Shown here in pieces: positions 34,720-43,049 of a stretch of DNA of 64,000 bases (positions are counted from its first letter, which is position 1; each line of letters starts with the position of its first letter). The notes under the pieces were generated by a model. It did not search any database. It saw only the letters and a list, made by a program, of their open reading frames with translations, and was not told where the DNA came from. This DNA is from Desulfogranum mediterraneum DSM 13871 (lineage in GTDB: Bacteria; Desulfobacterota; Desulfobulbia; Desulfobulbales; Desulfobulbaceae): contig NZ_AUCW01000016.1 of NCBI RefSeq assembly GCF_000429965.1, positions 62,001 to 126,000 of the forward strand. Reading direction: 5' to 3'. The position numbers and the translations under genes were made by a program.

Positions 34720-35091
34720 TCAGCCACCGGCCAGTTTGACCCGGTAGCCCAGCTTGCCCAGGGCTTCCAGGAGGAGCTGACGGTGGTCTCCCTGGATTTC
34801 AATGACCCCATCCTTGATGGTGCCTCCTGAGCCGCACTGTTTTTTCAGCTTCTTGGCCAGCGGTTTCAACTCGGCAGCGGCCAGGGGGATGCCGCTGATC
34901 AGGGTGACCCCGCTGCCCTTGCGCCCCTTGGTCTGGCGGCTCAGCCGGACCACTCCATCGCTCTGGCGGCTCTTGGCCTGGGCCTGTTCCCGGTTCGCTT
35001 GGCAGCAACACCGGGCCACGGGCTGGTTGCAGCCGGGGCAGATTCGGCCGCCGGCAGTGGAGTAGACCAGGTTGTCCAGTTTGTTCTTCAT
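34720..35091 (-). CDS. yciH: SUI1/eIF1-like translation factor YciH
   Basis: 123 residues. The N-terminal 30 residues contain a Cys-rich zinc-like segment (CPGCNQPVARCCCQ). The SUI1 domain follows with the conserved KGRKGSGVTLISG and KKQCGSGGTIKDGVIEIQGDHR. Bacterial YciH can act like eIF1 in start-codon discrimination in vitro; its role in vivo is unclear. It starts with AAGAAGAT upstream and lies before the exonuclease gene on the same strand with a 73-base gap. Confidence 0.92.
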   Translation of the reverse strand: MKNKLDNLVYSTAGGRICPGCNQPVARCCCQANREQAQAKSRQSDGVVRLSRQTKGRKGSGVTLISGIPLAAAELKPLAKKLKKQCGSGGTIKDGVIEIQGDHRQLLLEALGKLGYRVKLAGG

Positions 35092-35283
35092 ATCTTCTTC
35101 TCAGCAATGGCAGCCCAGCCTGCGGTCCCTGTCCGCTTCGGCCGGGAGCGTGGAAGGCTTGAGGTCGTGGCTGTGATCCGGGGTTCGCCGCTTGCAGCGG
35201 CTAAGCTCCCCTAAAGGGCGACCGCGCTCAGGCCCCTCCCCGGGCTCTATGGTGCGCGAACTGTTCCGATGGTTGATCTTTCT
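35092..35283. other. Divergent intergenic region yciH/phnD-like (with promoter to 35313)
   Basis: 308 bases separate the two start codons. Besides the promoter at 35284-35313, the stretch contains GC-rich inverted sequences (for example CGCTTGCAGCGG near 35189) but no recognised RNA. Confidence 0.4.
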
Positions 35284-35313
35284 TTGACAAGCCCCAGTTC
35301 CTGTCGCTACAAT
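35284..35313 (+). promoter_or_regulatory. Near-consensus sigma70 promoter of the phnD-like gene
   Basis: TTGACA (35284-35289), an 18-base spacer and TACAAT (35308-35313), giving a leader of about 80 bases before the ATG at 35400. Both hexamers are within one base of consensus. Confidence 0.72.
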
Positions 35314-35399
35314 GCGAACAGCTCTCGTCGGAAGGTTATGGCTGAGAGGGCAGCCAAAGGAGAGATCCATGTGCAAGGAAGACTATATCAGGAGGCAAG

Positions 35400-36329
35400 A
35401 TGCAATCATTTTTTTCCCGATCCGGCTCTTATCCGTCCCCACGGTGGTGGAGAGGAGGCCTGTTGGCGTTGCTGCTGGTAGGGCTGCTCCTCTTTTCCGC
35501 GAGTCTGCCTCCGGCTGCTCTGGGGGCAGCGGTGCCGGGACCACACCTCAAGGTGGCCATCATCCCCCATCGTTCCAACCTGGGGAATGAACAGGCCTAT
35601 GGGCGGCTCTTCAAGGCCCTGGAAGAGAAGACCGGCCTGATTTTTGATTGGGTGGGCAGCAACAGTTATGACGATGTGATCGATAAGATCACCAGCGGTG
35701 AGGCCGATATCGGCTATGTGGGGCCCTTTGCCTATGTGACGGCCCAGGCCAGGGGAGGGGTTCGTCTGATCTGCCGCACCCTGAGTAAGAATCGGCAACC
35801 CTTTTACCACAGTGTGATTGTGACCCGTAAAGATTCCGGCATTCATCACCTCAAGGAGTTGAAGGGTCAACGTTTTGCCTTTACCGATCCCAAGTCCACC
35901 TCCGGTTACCTCTTTCCCATGGCGCAACTCAAAAAATCAGGCCTCAGTCAGGCAGACTTCTCCTCGGTGCACTACCTGAAGCGTCATGCCAATTCCCTGT
36001 TGGCCGTCTATCAGGGGCATGTCGATGGCGGTGCCACCTCCCTGACCGCAGCGGATAAGGTGGATATCGATTTGAGTGAGATCAGGACCCTCTGGCAGTC
36101 CGAACCCATCTACCGGGGCCCCTGGATTGCCCGCAGGGACCTGCCCGATGAGCAGTTTCGCCTCATCCAAGAGGCCATGCTCTCCCTGAGCCAGCCCGGC
36201 CAGACCGAGCAGTCCCCAGACCTCTTTGCCGGGCTGACCACCAAGGGCTTTGTCCCGGGCCAGGACAGTGACTATGACAATGTCCGGGAGGTGATCCGCC
36301 TCATGGACATGAAAATGGGGGGGGAATGA
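35400..36329 (+). CDS. PhnD-family phosphate/phosphonate-type periplasmic binding protein
   Basis: 309 residues with a signal peptide (WWRGGLLALLLVGLLLFSAS ... ALGAA) and the PhnD/SsuA-type type II binding fold: GEADIGYVGPFAYV, GQRFAFTDPKSTSGYLFP and a region with VYQGHVDGG. The start follows AGGAGG. No permease or ATPase is near; instead a membrane hybrid histidine kinase follows after 46 bases. It may therefore be the ligand-binding partner of that kinase rather than part of a transporter. The ligand (phosphonate, phosphite or other) is unknown. Confidence 0.85.
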   Translation: MQSFFSRSGSYPSPRWWRGGLLALLLVGLLLFSASLPPAALGAAVPGPHLKVAIIPHRSNLGNEQAYGRLFKALEEKTGLIFDWVGSNSYDDVIDKITSGEADIGYVGPFAYVTAQARGGVRLICRTLSKNRQPFYHSVIVTRKDSGIHHLKELKGQRFAFTDPKSTSGYLFPMAQLKKSGLSQADFSSVHYLKRHANSLLAVYQGHVDGGATSLTAADKVDIDLSEIRTLWQSEPIYRGPWIARRDLPDEQFRLIQEAMLSLSQPGQTEQSPDLFAGLTTKGFVPGQDSDYDNVREVIRLMDMKMGGE

Positions 36330-36375
36330 GCAGTTTTTCCTCAGCTAGCACACCTCTTGCCGGAGGGCTTTGCTG

Positions 36376-38757
36376 TTGTCTGGAATAGGTATCCGCGCCA
36401 AGATTCTGCTCTGCTTTCTGCTCTTCGTGCTCCTGATCAGCGGGGCCTTTACCCTCTCTTCCTATAGCCGGATTACCCGGGCCGTGGGCCAGGAGATTCA
36501 GAAGCACGGGGTCGATCTGACCGCCACCTTCACCCAGCTGGCAGCGCCCTATGTTTTTGCCTATGACTATGTCACCATCCGCGATATTGCCCGCCAACTG
36601 ATCAGGGAGAGTGATCTGCTCTCCATTACCATCGTCGATGTGGACGGCAGGGTCTGGCTGAGTACCGAATCCGGCAGGCGATTCTTTCCCCTGGGCACGG
36701 AATTTTATCGCACCACCATCCGTGGGAACCTGCCGGCCTCCCGCTACCTCGGCGATCAGGGGAGCGAGACCGTGGAGTTCGTCTGCCCCATCACCGCCCT
36801 GGGTAAGGTGACTCACCTGGTGATCACCCGGATATCCCTGGCCACTATCCACGAGGAGGCGGCCCAGCGCATCCGGGAGTCGATCCTGATCTCCGGGATC
36901 ATGATCCTGCTCTCTGGCCTGATCGCCCTCTACGGTTCCCGGAGACTGACCCAACCCCTGAAAAATCTGCTCCGAGGGACCCAGGAGATCGCCTCGGGCA
37001 ACTACGCCTACACCGTCCCGCGCTCTTCGTCCCGAGAATTTGAGGAGCTGTCCCGGGCCTTTAACCTGATGAGCAGCCGGCTGGCAGCGGAGTCGGCCAA
37101 CCGGCAGCAGGCAGAGGAACAGCTACTCCGCTATCAGGAAAACCTGGAGCAACTGGTCTCCGAGCGGACCGGGGAGCTGGAACAGGCCAATCAGCGGCTC
37201 TCCGGAGAGATCAACGAACACCGAAAGACCGAGGCTGCCCTGAAAAAGAGCGAGCAACGGTATAAACGACTCTCTGAGGTGGCGGTTGAGGGGATCGTCC
37301 TCCATCGGCATGATCGGATCATCGACTGTAATGCCACCTTTGAGAAGCAGTTTGGCTACACCGTTACAGACCTCCGGGACCAGCCCCTGGCAGAGCGCCT
37401 CTTTCCCCGCGAATTTCGGGCAGCCGGTCGACAGAGTCTTCAGGAAGAGGGGGGGCTGCTGGAGGGGAGCGGCAGGCATCGGGACGGGAGCCTCTTTCCC
37501 CTGCGGCTGCAGTCTCTGGGCATCGCCTCGGCCCATGATGAGTTGCGGGTGACCTCGATTCTCGATGTCACGGAACAGAAAAAAATGGAGGCCAGGATTC
37601 AACAGACCCAGCGACTGGAGTCCATCGGCCTGATGGCCGGCGGTGTGGCCCATGACCTTAACAATATCCTGGCCGGGATCGTGGGCTATCCGCAACTGCT
37701 GCTCTGGAAGCTGGCGGCCGACAGCGAACTGCGCTCCCCCCTGGAGGCCATCCAGGAGGCAGGAGAACGGGCCGGGGCCGTGGTGGCCGATCTCCTGACC
37801 CTGGCCCGGGGGGCGGCCAGTGTCCGTGAACCCCACTCCCTGAATACCTTGGTGCGGGAGTACCTTGCCTCTCCGGAGTTTCAGCAACTGAGCAGGGACT
37901 TTCCCCAGGTCTGCTGTCAACATGACCTTGGCGCCAAAGAGTCGATCCTGCTCTGTTCCCCGGTGCACATCAAGAAGTGTCTGATGAACCTGGTCAACAA
38001 CGGGGCCGAGGCCATAGAGGGCTCCGGGACCATCACCATCACCACCTCTAATCGCTATATTGGCACCAGCAGCAGCTCCTGTCCGGAGCTGGCTCAGGGG
38101 GAGTATCTCCTCCTGAGGGTCGAAGATACCGGGCCGGGGATCGGTGGCGATGCCATGGAGCGCATCTTTGAACCCTTCTATTCCAAGAAGGTCCTGGGCA
38201 GGAGCGGCACCGGCCTGGGCCTGACCGTGGTCTGGAACACGGTGGAGGACCATGGGGGCACCATCCTGGTGGAGAGCGGGGACCAGGGAAGCTGTTTTCA
38301 ACTTTTTTTTCCGCTCAGCAGCAAGAGAGCCGTGAGCCCGGAGCAGGGCCGACAACAACAGGAGCTCTTGCTGGGTCACGGTGAGCAGCTGCTGGTGGTG
38401 GATGATGACGCGATGGTCAGGGACCTGGCTGCCAAGATCCTTGAGCATCAGGGCTACCGGGTTGTCTCGGTGGCCTCCGGTGAGGAGGCGGTCGCCCATA
38501 TCCGCCAGCAGCCCGTGGATCTGGTGATTCTCGATATGCTGATGCCCCCGGGGATGAACGGCTACCAGACCTACAGGGAGATCTGTCGGCTCTATCCCGG
38601 TCAGAAGGCCATCATTGCCAGCGGTTTTTCCGAAAGCAGGGATGTCAGGGCTGCCCTGGACCTGGGCGCAGATCGTTTTGTCAAGAAACCCTATACCATG
38701 GAGCACCTTGCCCTTGCGGTGAAAGAGGCCCTTTACGGTAGCGGCGAGCCATGGTAA
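36376..38757 (+). CDS. Membrane hybrid histidine kinase (periplasmic sensor-HAMP-PAS-HisKA-receiver)
   Basis: 793 residues from TTG 36376, eight bases after GGAGGG; TTG 36370 is an alternative and no ATG start is available before the first helix. TM1 (about 5-28), a periplasmic sensor of about 140 residues, TM2 (about 171-193), HAMP, coiled coil, PAS (about 295-405), HisKA with His426 (GGVAHDLNN), HATPase with G box GTGLGLTVVW (from 611), and a receiver with Asp720. It receives a signal across the membrane, plausibly through the neighbouring PhnD-like protein, and relays it through its own receiver. No output regulator adjacent. Confidence 0.9.
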   Translation: MSGIGIRAKILLCFLLFVLLISGAFTLSSYSRITRAVGQEIQKHGVDLTATFTQLAAPYVFAYDYVTIRDIARQLIRESDLLSITIVDVDGRVWLSTESGRRFFPLGTEFYRTTIRGNLPASRYLGDQGSETVEFVCPITALGKVTHLVITRISLATIHEEAAQRIRESILISGIMILLSGLIALYGSRRLTQPLKNLLRGTQEIASGNYAYTVPRSSSREFEELSRAFNLMSSRLAAESANRQQAEEQLLRYQENLEQLVSERTGELEQANQRLSGEINEHRKTEAALKKSEQRYKRLSEVAVEGIVLHRHDRIIDCNATFEKQFGYTVTDLRDQPLAERLFPREFRAAGRQSLQEEGGLLEGSGRHRDGSLFPLRLQSLGIASAHDELRVTSILDVTEQKKMEARIQQTQRLESIGLMAGGVAHDLNNILAGIVGYPQLLLWKLAADSELRSPLEAIQEAGERAGAVVADLLTLARGAASVREPHSLNTLVREYLASPEFQQLSRDFPQVCCQHDLGAKESILLCSPVHIKKCLMNLVNNGAEAIEGSGTITITTSNRYIGTSSSSCPELAQGEYLLLRVEDTGPGIGGDAMERIFEPFYSKKVLGRSGTGLGLTVVWNTVEDHGGTILVESGDQGSCFQLFFPLSSKRAVSPEQGRQQQELLLGHGEQLLVVDDDAMVRDLAAKILEHQGYRVVSVASGEEAVAHIRQQPVDLVILDMLMPPGMNGYQTYREICRLYPGQKAIIASGFSESRDVRAALDLGADRFVKKPYTMEHLALAVKEALYGSGEPW

Positions 38758-38828
38758 GCCAGGCTGGGGGAGCACTCCTTCTGGCTTGGGCAAAGCTGTT
38801 TGTTTTTTTTCCTTAACAGGGGTCATGC

Positions 38829-39854
38829 ATGGCTAACAGGCTGTATCGTCTCTATCGTTTTCTTCAGCGGGAAAATGTGATCAAACTCCTTGGGGTGATT
38901 TTGGTCATTGTCCTGGGGAGCGGCTACCTGATCGCCTCCTTTGAGCCGGGGGTCTCCTTTGCCAGTGGACTCTGGTGGAGTATCGTCACCCTGACCACCG
39001 TGGGCTATGGGGATATCTCGCCCTCCACCGCCGAGGGCAGAGTGCTGGCGGTCATTATCATGTTTTTTGGGATCGGTCTGCTTGGCATCCTCAGCGCCAG
39101 TCTGGCCTCCATGTTAATAACAATGCGCATCAGGGAAAACAGAGGGATGGAAGCTTCAAGGGTACGTGATCATATAATTATCTGTGAGTGGAACTATCGG
39201 GCCAGGGCCATCCTCAAGGAGCTGCGCTCCGACCCGCAGACCGCCGAGAGCCCCATTGTCCTGATCGCGGATATCGAGGAGAAACCGGTGGATGATGCCA
39301 ACCTGGTCTTTGTCCGGGGGGTGGTCCATGAGGAGAGCCTGACCAGGGCGAATCTGCAGGAGGCGGCCACGGTGATTATCCTGGGAGACGATGCCATGGA
39401 GGCCACGGCCCGGGACGCCAAGGTGGTCCTGACCACCCTGACGGTGGAGAGTCTCAACCCCCAGGTGTACAGTGTGGTGGAGTTGGTGGACAAGACCAAT
39501 GAGCAGCACTGTCGACGGGCCAATGCCAATGAGATTATCGTAGGCAGTGAACTCAACAGTCATCTGATCGCCAGCGCCGCCTCTGACCACGGCATCAGCC
39601 GGATCATCTCAGAGTTGCTCAGCAGTCGCTACGGCAATGAACTCTACTCCATGCCCGTGCCCGAGCAACTGGTCAATGCCAACTTTCTGGACGCCTTTAT
39701 CTCCATGAAGAGCGAGCACAATACCATTGTCTTTGGCATACAAAAGGGGCGGGGCGGAGATTTCATCTCCAACCCGGACGGAGGGTATCAGCTGGCAGCC
39801 ACGGATTATCTGTTGGTGATCTCCAAGGATCGCAACCCACGAAAACCACGATAA
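38829..39854 (+). CDS. K+ channel with RCK (TrkA-N) regulatory domain
   Basis: 341 residues. Two membrane helices (about 18-36 and 75-98) flank the selectivity filter TLTTVGYGD. After them comes a cytosolic Rossmann-like RCK domain (DHIIICEWNYRARAILKEL ... VFVRGVVHEESLTRAN) and a C-terminal TrkA-C-like part. This is the two-helix Kch/MthK architecture, a tetrameric ligand-gated potassium channel. The glycine-rich motif of the nucleotide site is altered (CEWNYRA rather than GxGxxG), so NAD binding may be lost. The start lies 71 bases after the kinase stop. Confidence 0.9.
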   Translation: MANRLYRLYRFLQRENVIKLLGVILVIVLGSGYLIASFEPGVSFASGLWWSIVTLTTVGYGDISPSTAEGRVLAVIIMFFGIGLLGILSASLASMLITMRIRENRGMEASRVRDHIIICEWNYRARAILKELRSDPQTAESPIVLIADIEEKPVDDANLVFVRGVVHEESLTRANLQEAATVIILGDDAMEATARDAKVVLTTLTVESLNPQVYSVVELVDKTNEQHCRRANANEIIVGSELNSHLIASAASDHGISRIISELLSSRYGNELYSMPVPEQLVNANFLDAFISMKSEHNTIVFGIQKGRGGDFISNPDGGYQLAATDYLLVISKDRNPRKPR

Positions 39855-39870
39855 GTATCGAGCCGGGCAA

Positions 39871-39910
39871 TGGCTAACAAGGGCCAACAAGGGCCAACAA
39901 GGGCTAACGG
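39871..39910 (+). repeat. Four 10-bp tandem repeats before trmO
   Basis: Unit TGGCTAACAA / GGGCCAACAA / GGGCCAACAA / GGGCTAACGG. It ends 38 bases before the trmO start; likely slippage-prone spacer of unknown function. Confidence 0.6.
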
Positions 39911-39948
39911 GGAACGCAGGTGAGCGGGGAGCCCGGGGGAGGGGAAAG

Positions 39949-40347
39949 ATGGAACAACCACAGCTGCAGATTATCGGTCGGCTTCATGGGGATATCCTCA
40001 GCCGGGAAGAGGCGCCCAAGAATTACTCTGAATCAGAGCGGGTGGGTACCCTGGAGATCTACCCGGAGTTTGCAGCTGGCCTGGAGGGGATCGTCGCCGG
40101 CCAGACCATCGTGGTCCTGTTCTGGCTGGACAGGGCCCAACGCGATATTCTCCGGGTCTATCCCAGGGGCGATCGCAGCCGGGGGCTGTGCGGCGTCTTT
40201 GCCACCCGCAGTCCGGTGCGGCCCAACCCCATAGCCATCTCAGAGCTTAAGGTCCTTGCGGTCCGCGGCAACGAGCTTGAGGTGGCAGGGCTGGATATCC
40301 TGGACGGGACTCCCATTGTTGATCTCAAGAAAAAGATCAGCCCATAA
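39949..40347 (+). CDS. trmO: TsaA/TrmO family tRNA methyltransferase-like protein
   Basis: 132 residues of the YaeB/TsaA family. The conserved CGVFATRSPVRPNPIAIS forms the SAM site. E. coli TrmO methylates t6A37 of tRNA-Thr to m6t6A; the bacterial enzyme is longer (about 235 aa) than this domain-only form, so the exact substrate may differ. GGGGAAAG precedes the start at 39949. Confidence 0.85.
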   Translation: MEQPQLQIIGRLHGDILSREEAPKNYSESERVGTLEIYPEFAAGLEGIVAGQTIVVLFWLDRAQRDILRVYPRGDRSRGLCGVFATRSPVRPNPIAISELKVLAVRGNELEVAGLDILDGTPIVDLKKKISP

Positions 40348-40385
40348 TCGATCCGGGCCGATACGGCCCCGGGAACGATTATGGG
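40341..40385. repeat. 45-bp inverted repeat at trmO / cytidylate-kinase-like boundary
   Basis: CCCATAATCG (40341-40350) and CGATTATGGG (40376-40385) are exact inverted copies around a GC-rich inner stem (CCGGGCCG / CGGCCCCGG). It starts within the trmO stop codon and separates two convergent genes; it may block transcripts from both sides although no T-tract follows. Confidence 0.65.
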
Positions 40386-40446
40386 CGTTCTCCAGTCTGG
40401 GTTCCCTCTGCGGATCTCCAGGCTGCCCCGGTTCTATCCCCGCCAG

Positions 40447-41292
40447 CTAGGAGAGATCAAGGTTGTGAAAGACATTGACATACTCCCGGACCATCTTGGT
40501 GGGTTTGTCGAAAACGACCTCTTTGAGATCGTACTCCCCCTGGAGTTCTGCCACGAGTTTATTGCGTTCCGCCTCGTCTGTTTTCAAGACTCCTTCCAGG
40601 TTGCCCAGGGCAATGACCGCAGGCTCCACCAGTCGGACCGTGGCCCGGGGTGAGCCTAGGGCCAGGCGGGCAAAGACATTGGCCAGCAGGGCACGCTCTT
40701 TGAGGGCCTGGATGGATTCCGGGCTGGATTGAAAGGCCTGCTTCTCAACGGTCTGGGCCAGGAAGTCCACGGCATCGTCTATGCTCAGGCGGCCGATCTT
40801 GATCACCAGATCGTAGAGCGAGCTGTCCCAGATGTCCATCCCGTAATTCTGCAGGCTCCAGCGTCGCCGTTCCTCATCATCCCGCTTCAGCCGGTAGCGG
40901 GCCTCCTCCCTGGTGCAGTCCTGGTGCCTGGCCTCTTCCTTCAGCCGATCTTCTATGTCCGCGATGATCCGGACCTTGAGCACCTGGGGGATGTCCTGGA
41001 TAAAGAAATGGCCGGCCAGGCCGTGGTAGACCACGTTGTCCCTGCTGATATGGTTGAGGAAGGCGGATTGAAAGTAACTGATATAGCGTTCCCGGCCGTG
41101 GGTAAACCGTTCCAGCACCGAGGGCGCGTCGTAGAGGGCTTTGGCCAGCTTGATCTCCGGGATGTTGAACTCCTCGGAGGCCTCCACCAGGATATCCCTG
41201 GAAACACATTCATATCCCAATCTGTCGGCCAGGGCCTCAGCAACTTCCTGGCCATGACTATACGAACCCTTGGAAATCGTAATAATTGCCAT
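40447..41292 (-). CDS. Cytidylate kinase-like family protein with C-terminal extension
   Basis: 281 residues. The N-terminus AIITISKGSYSHGQEVAEALADRLG is the P-loop-like start of the cytidylate-kinase-like family (Pfam Cytidylate_kin2), with later conserved RDILVEASEEF and the Arg-rich lid region REEARYRLKRDDEERRRW. Beyond about residue 205 there is an extra segment with a pattern (VRLVEPAVIALGNLEGVL ... KEVVFDKP) reminiscent of a BON-like fold. Nucleotide kinase activity is not proven for this family; it may be regulatory. Confidence 0.78.
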   Translation of the reverse strand: MAIITISKGSYSHGQEVAEALADRLGYECVSRDILVEASEEFNIPEIKLAKALYDAPSVLERFTHGRERYISYFQSAFLNHISRDNVVYHGLAGHFFIQDIPQVLKVRIIADIEDRLKEEARHQDCTREEARYRLKRDDEERRRWSLQNYGMDIWDSSLYDLVIKIGRLSIDDAVDFLAQTVEKQAFQSSPESIQALKERALLANVFARLALGSPRATVRLVEPAVIALGNLEGVLKTDEAERNKLVAELQGEYDLKEVVFDKPTKMVREYVNVFHNLDLS

Positions 41293-41458
41293 AGTCGTCT
41301 CCTCCTGTAGATGATGAAATGGAGAAAGATACTTTCTCTAAAGATAAGCATCTTTCCTGTGAAATCTCGGAAAAAAGAGGAGTTGTTGTCGCTTGACAGG
41401 GACCACGGTGTGGTGTCTTCGGGTTGGCCAGGGAGGAGGGACTCCGGGTGCGCCGGCC

Positions 41459-42988
41459 TCAAGGCAGGGAGAAACCCTGGCTGAAGAAGGGGGCGTGGTT
41501 GGAGGTGAACAGGGGAGGGTCCCGGTGGAGGATGGGGGCAATCAGGGGATGACGTTTGAACTCCCTGTCCAGGAAGGTGCGGATCTTTTTCCGCGACCAG
41601 CCCAGGGGATGGGTAAAGTCCCGGTAGAGGGAGAGGTCGTCCTCGGACCACTGGCTGGACTCTACCCGATCGGCATCCCTGCCCAGCAGGGGCATGTTGA
41701 AGATGGCCAGGTTGAGGAAGGTGATGGCGCTGTGATGCTTGGCGGTAAACTCAAGGGTGTCCCTGGCCTGGCTCAGGGTCTCGGAGGGGGTCCCGAAGAG
41801 CAGGTAGACATAGCTGGCGATCCCGGCCTGCTCCAGGGCCCTCAGGGTGGCGGAGATCAGCTCCAGGGAGATGCCCTTGCCCATGGCATCCAGGACCTGC
41901 TGGTTGCCCGACTCCAGGCCCAGCTTGAGCATCACGCAGCCGGCGGCCTTCAGCTGCCGGCAGAAGGCCGGGTCAGCCAGGTTGTGGTCGACCCGGGCAA
42001 AGCCGTACCAGGGCACCCCGGGTGGCCGAGTAATCAGGCTGCGCATCAGGGCAGGGGAGAGGGCGTTGTCCAGGAAGTGGAGCAGGCTTGGTCTGAGGGT
42101 TTGGCAGCAGTGGGCCAGGTCGCGCCGGATGGTGGTCAGGTCGGTGGGGCAATAGGGGTTGCCCTCGGCCTCTTCGGGACAGAAGGAACATCTGTTCCAG
42201 TAGCATCCAGAGGAGGCGGCATAGGGCAGGGTCAGGCCCGGCGAGAGGTAGTGCTCCAGGGGCAGGTCGCTGTAGTCGGGCGGAGCTGAGCAGCTGAGTT
42301 GCCGGCCGAACAGCGCCAACAGCGGCTGCTCGCCCGGGCCGGCGATGCAGTGGTCCACCAGCCGGCTAAAGGGATCCTCCCAGTTGGGATGGCTCATCCA
42401 GGAGGTGATCAGGCCGCCGCCCAGGATGATGCTCAGCTCCGGGTAGTGGCTGCGGAGAAAGCCGATCATGGCAAAGGTGGTATTGGCCTGGCTGAGGTAG
42501 TTGAGGGAGAAACCCACCCGGGAGAAGTGGTGCCGGTCGCAGAGCTGGCGGAGCCGTTGTTGAAAGTAGGGGAAGTAGAGGTTGCCCCGATGGTTGCGGG
42601 CGGCAGCCAGGAGCTCTCCACTCTTCAGGGGCGAGCAGCCGAGCTCCTGATAGTTGCCCAGGCTGAGCTGGAGCTCCGTCTCGCCATGGGCCCGGGCAGA
42701 CTGTTCCACCACCCGGTTGAGCTCGCGCACCAGCCCTTGGTAGCGGTCCTGGTTGGTGTAGAGCTCCGGGGTGCGGATGGCGGCCAGGTTGCGCTTAAGG
42801 TTACGCTCGGCCCGGATGGACCAGGTGTCTGTCGGCTTGCGCTTGCCCTCCAGCAGATAGAGCAGCCCCTCCAGGCTGGCATCCAGCAGGGTGCAGGGCA
42901 GGCCATGGGCCCGGAGGCAGGCCGCCAGCCGGGGAATGCCGGCTGGCGGTTCACCGGGCTTGGCCACCGGCGGATGAATCAGCAGCAT
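41459..42988 (-). CDS. B12-binding-type radical SAM protein
   Basis: 509 residues. The N-terminal region (LLIHPPVAKPGEPPAGIPRLAACLRAHG) has the cobalamin-binding-like Rossmann pattern and GFSLNYLSQANTTFAMIGFLR ... SIILGGG. The radical SAM cluster site is GCYWNRCSFC (C-x4-C-x2-C, about 263-271), as in several cobalamin-type families. The rest is the SAM barrel (KLGLESGNQQVLDAMGKG). It probably modifies a peptide, lipid or small molecule; substrate unknown. It lies 61 bases after the rhodanese gene (once that gene is read through both UGA codons) and is likely cotranscribed with it and prfC. Confidence 0.87.
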   Translation of the reverse strand: MLLIHPPVAKPGEPPAGIPRLAACLRAHGLPCTLLDASLEGLLYLLEGKRKPTDTWSIRAERNLKRNLAAIRTPELYTNQDRYQGLVRELNRVVEQSARAHGETELQLSLGNYQELGCSPLKSGELLAAARNHRGNLYFPYFQQRLRQLCDRHHFSRVGFSLNYLSQANTTFAMIGFLRSHYPELSIILGGGLITSWMSHPNWEDPFSRLVDHCIAGPGEQPLLALFGRQLSCSAPPDYSDLPLEHYLSPGLTLPYAASSGCYWNRCSFCPEEAEGNPYCPTDLTTIRRDLAHCCQTLRPSLLHFLDNALSPALMRSLITRPPGVPWYGFARVDHNLADPAFCRQLKAAGCVMLKLGLESGNQQVLDAMGKGISLELISATLRALEQAGIASYVYLLFGTPSETLSQARDTLEFTAKHHSAITFLNLAIFNMPLLGRDADRVESSQWSEDDLSLYRDFTHPLGWSRKKIRTFLDREFKRHPLIAPILHRDPPLFTSNHAPFFSQGFSLP

Positions 42989-43049
42989 GGCTGGGCCCGG
43001 AAGAGAGGAGAAGGCGTTGAGTCGGGAACCGGGGGCAGGCCGGGCAGGT

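Noticed and set aside
35312-35590. 92-residue frame overlapping the start of the phnD-like gene
   Set aside because: Although AAGGAGAGATCC precedes an internal ATG near 35370, the frame overlaps a well-supported gene and its translation is low-complexity.
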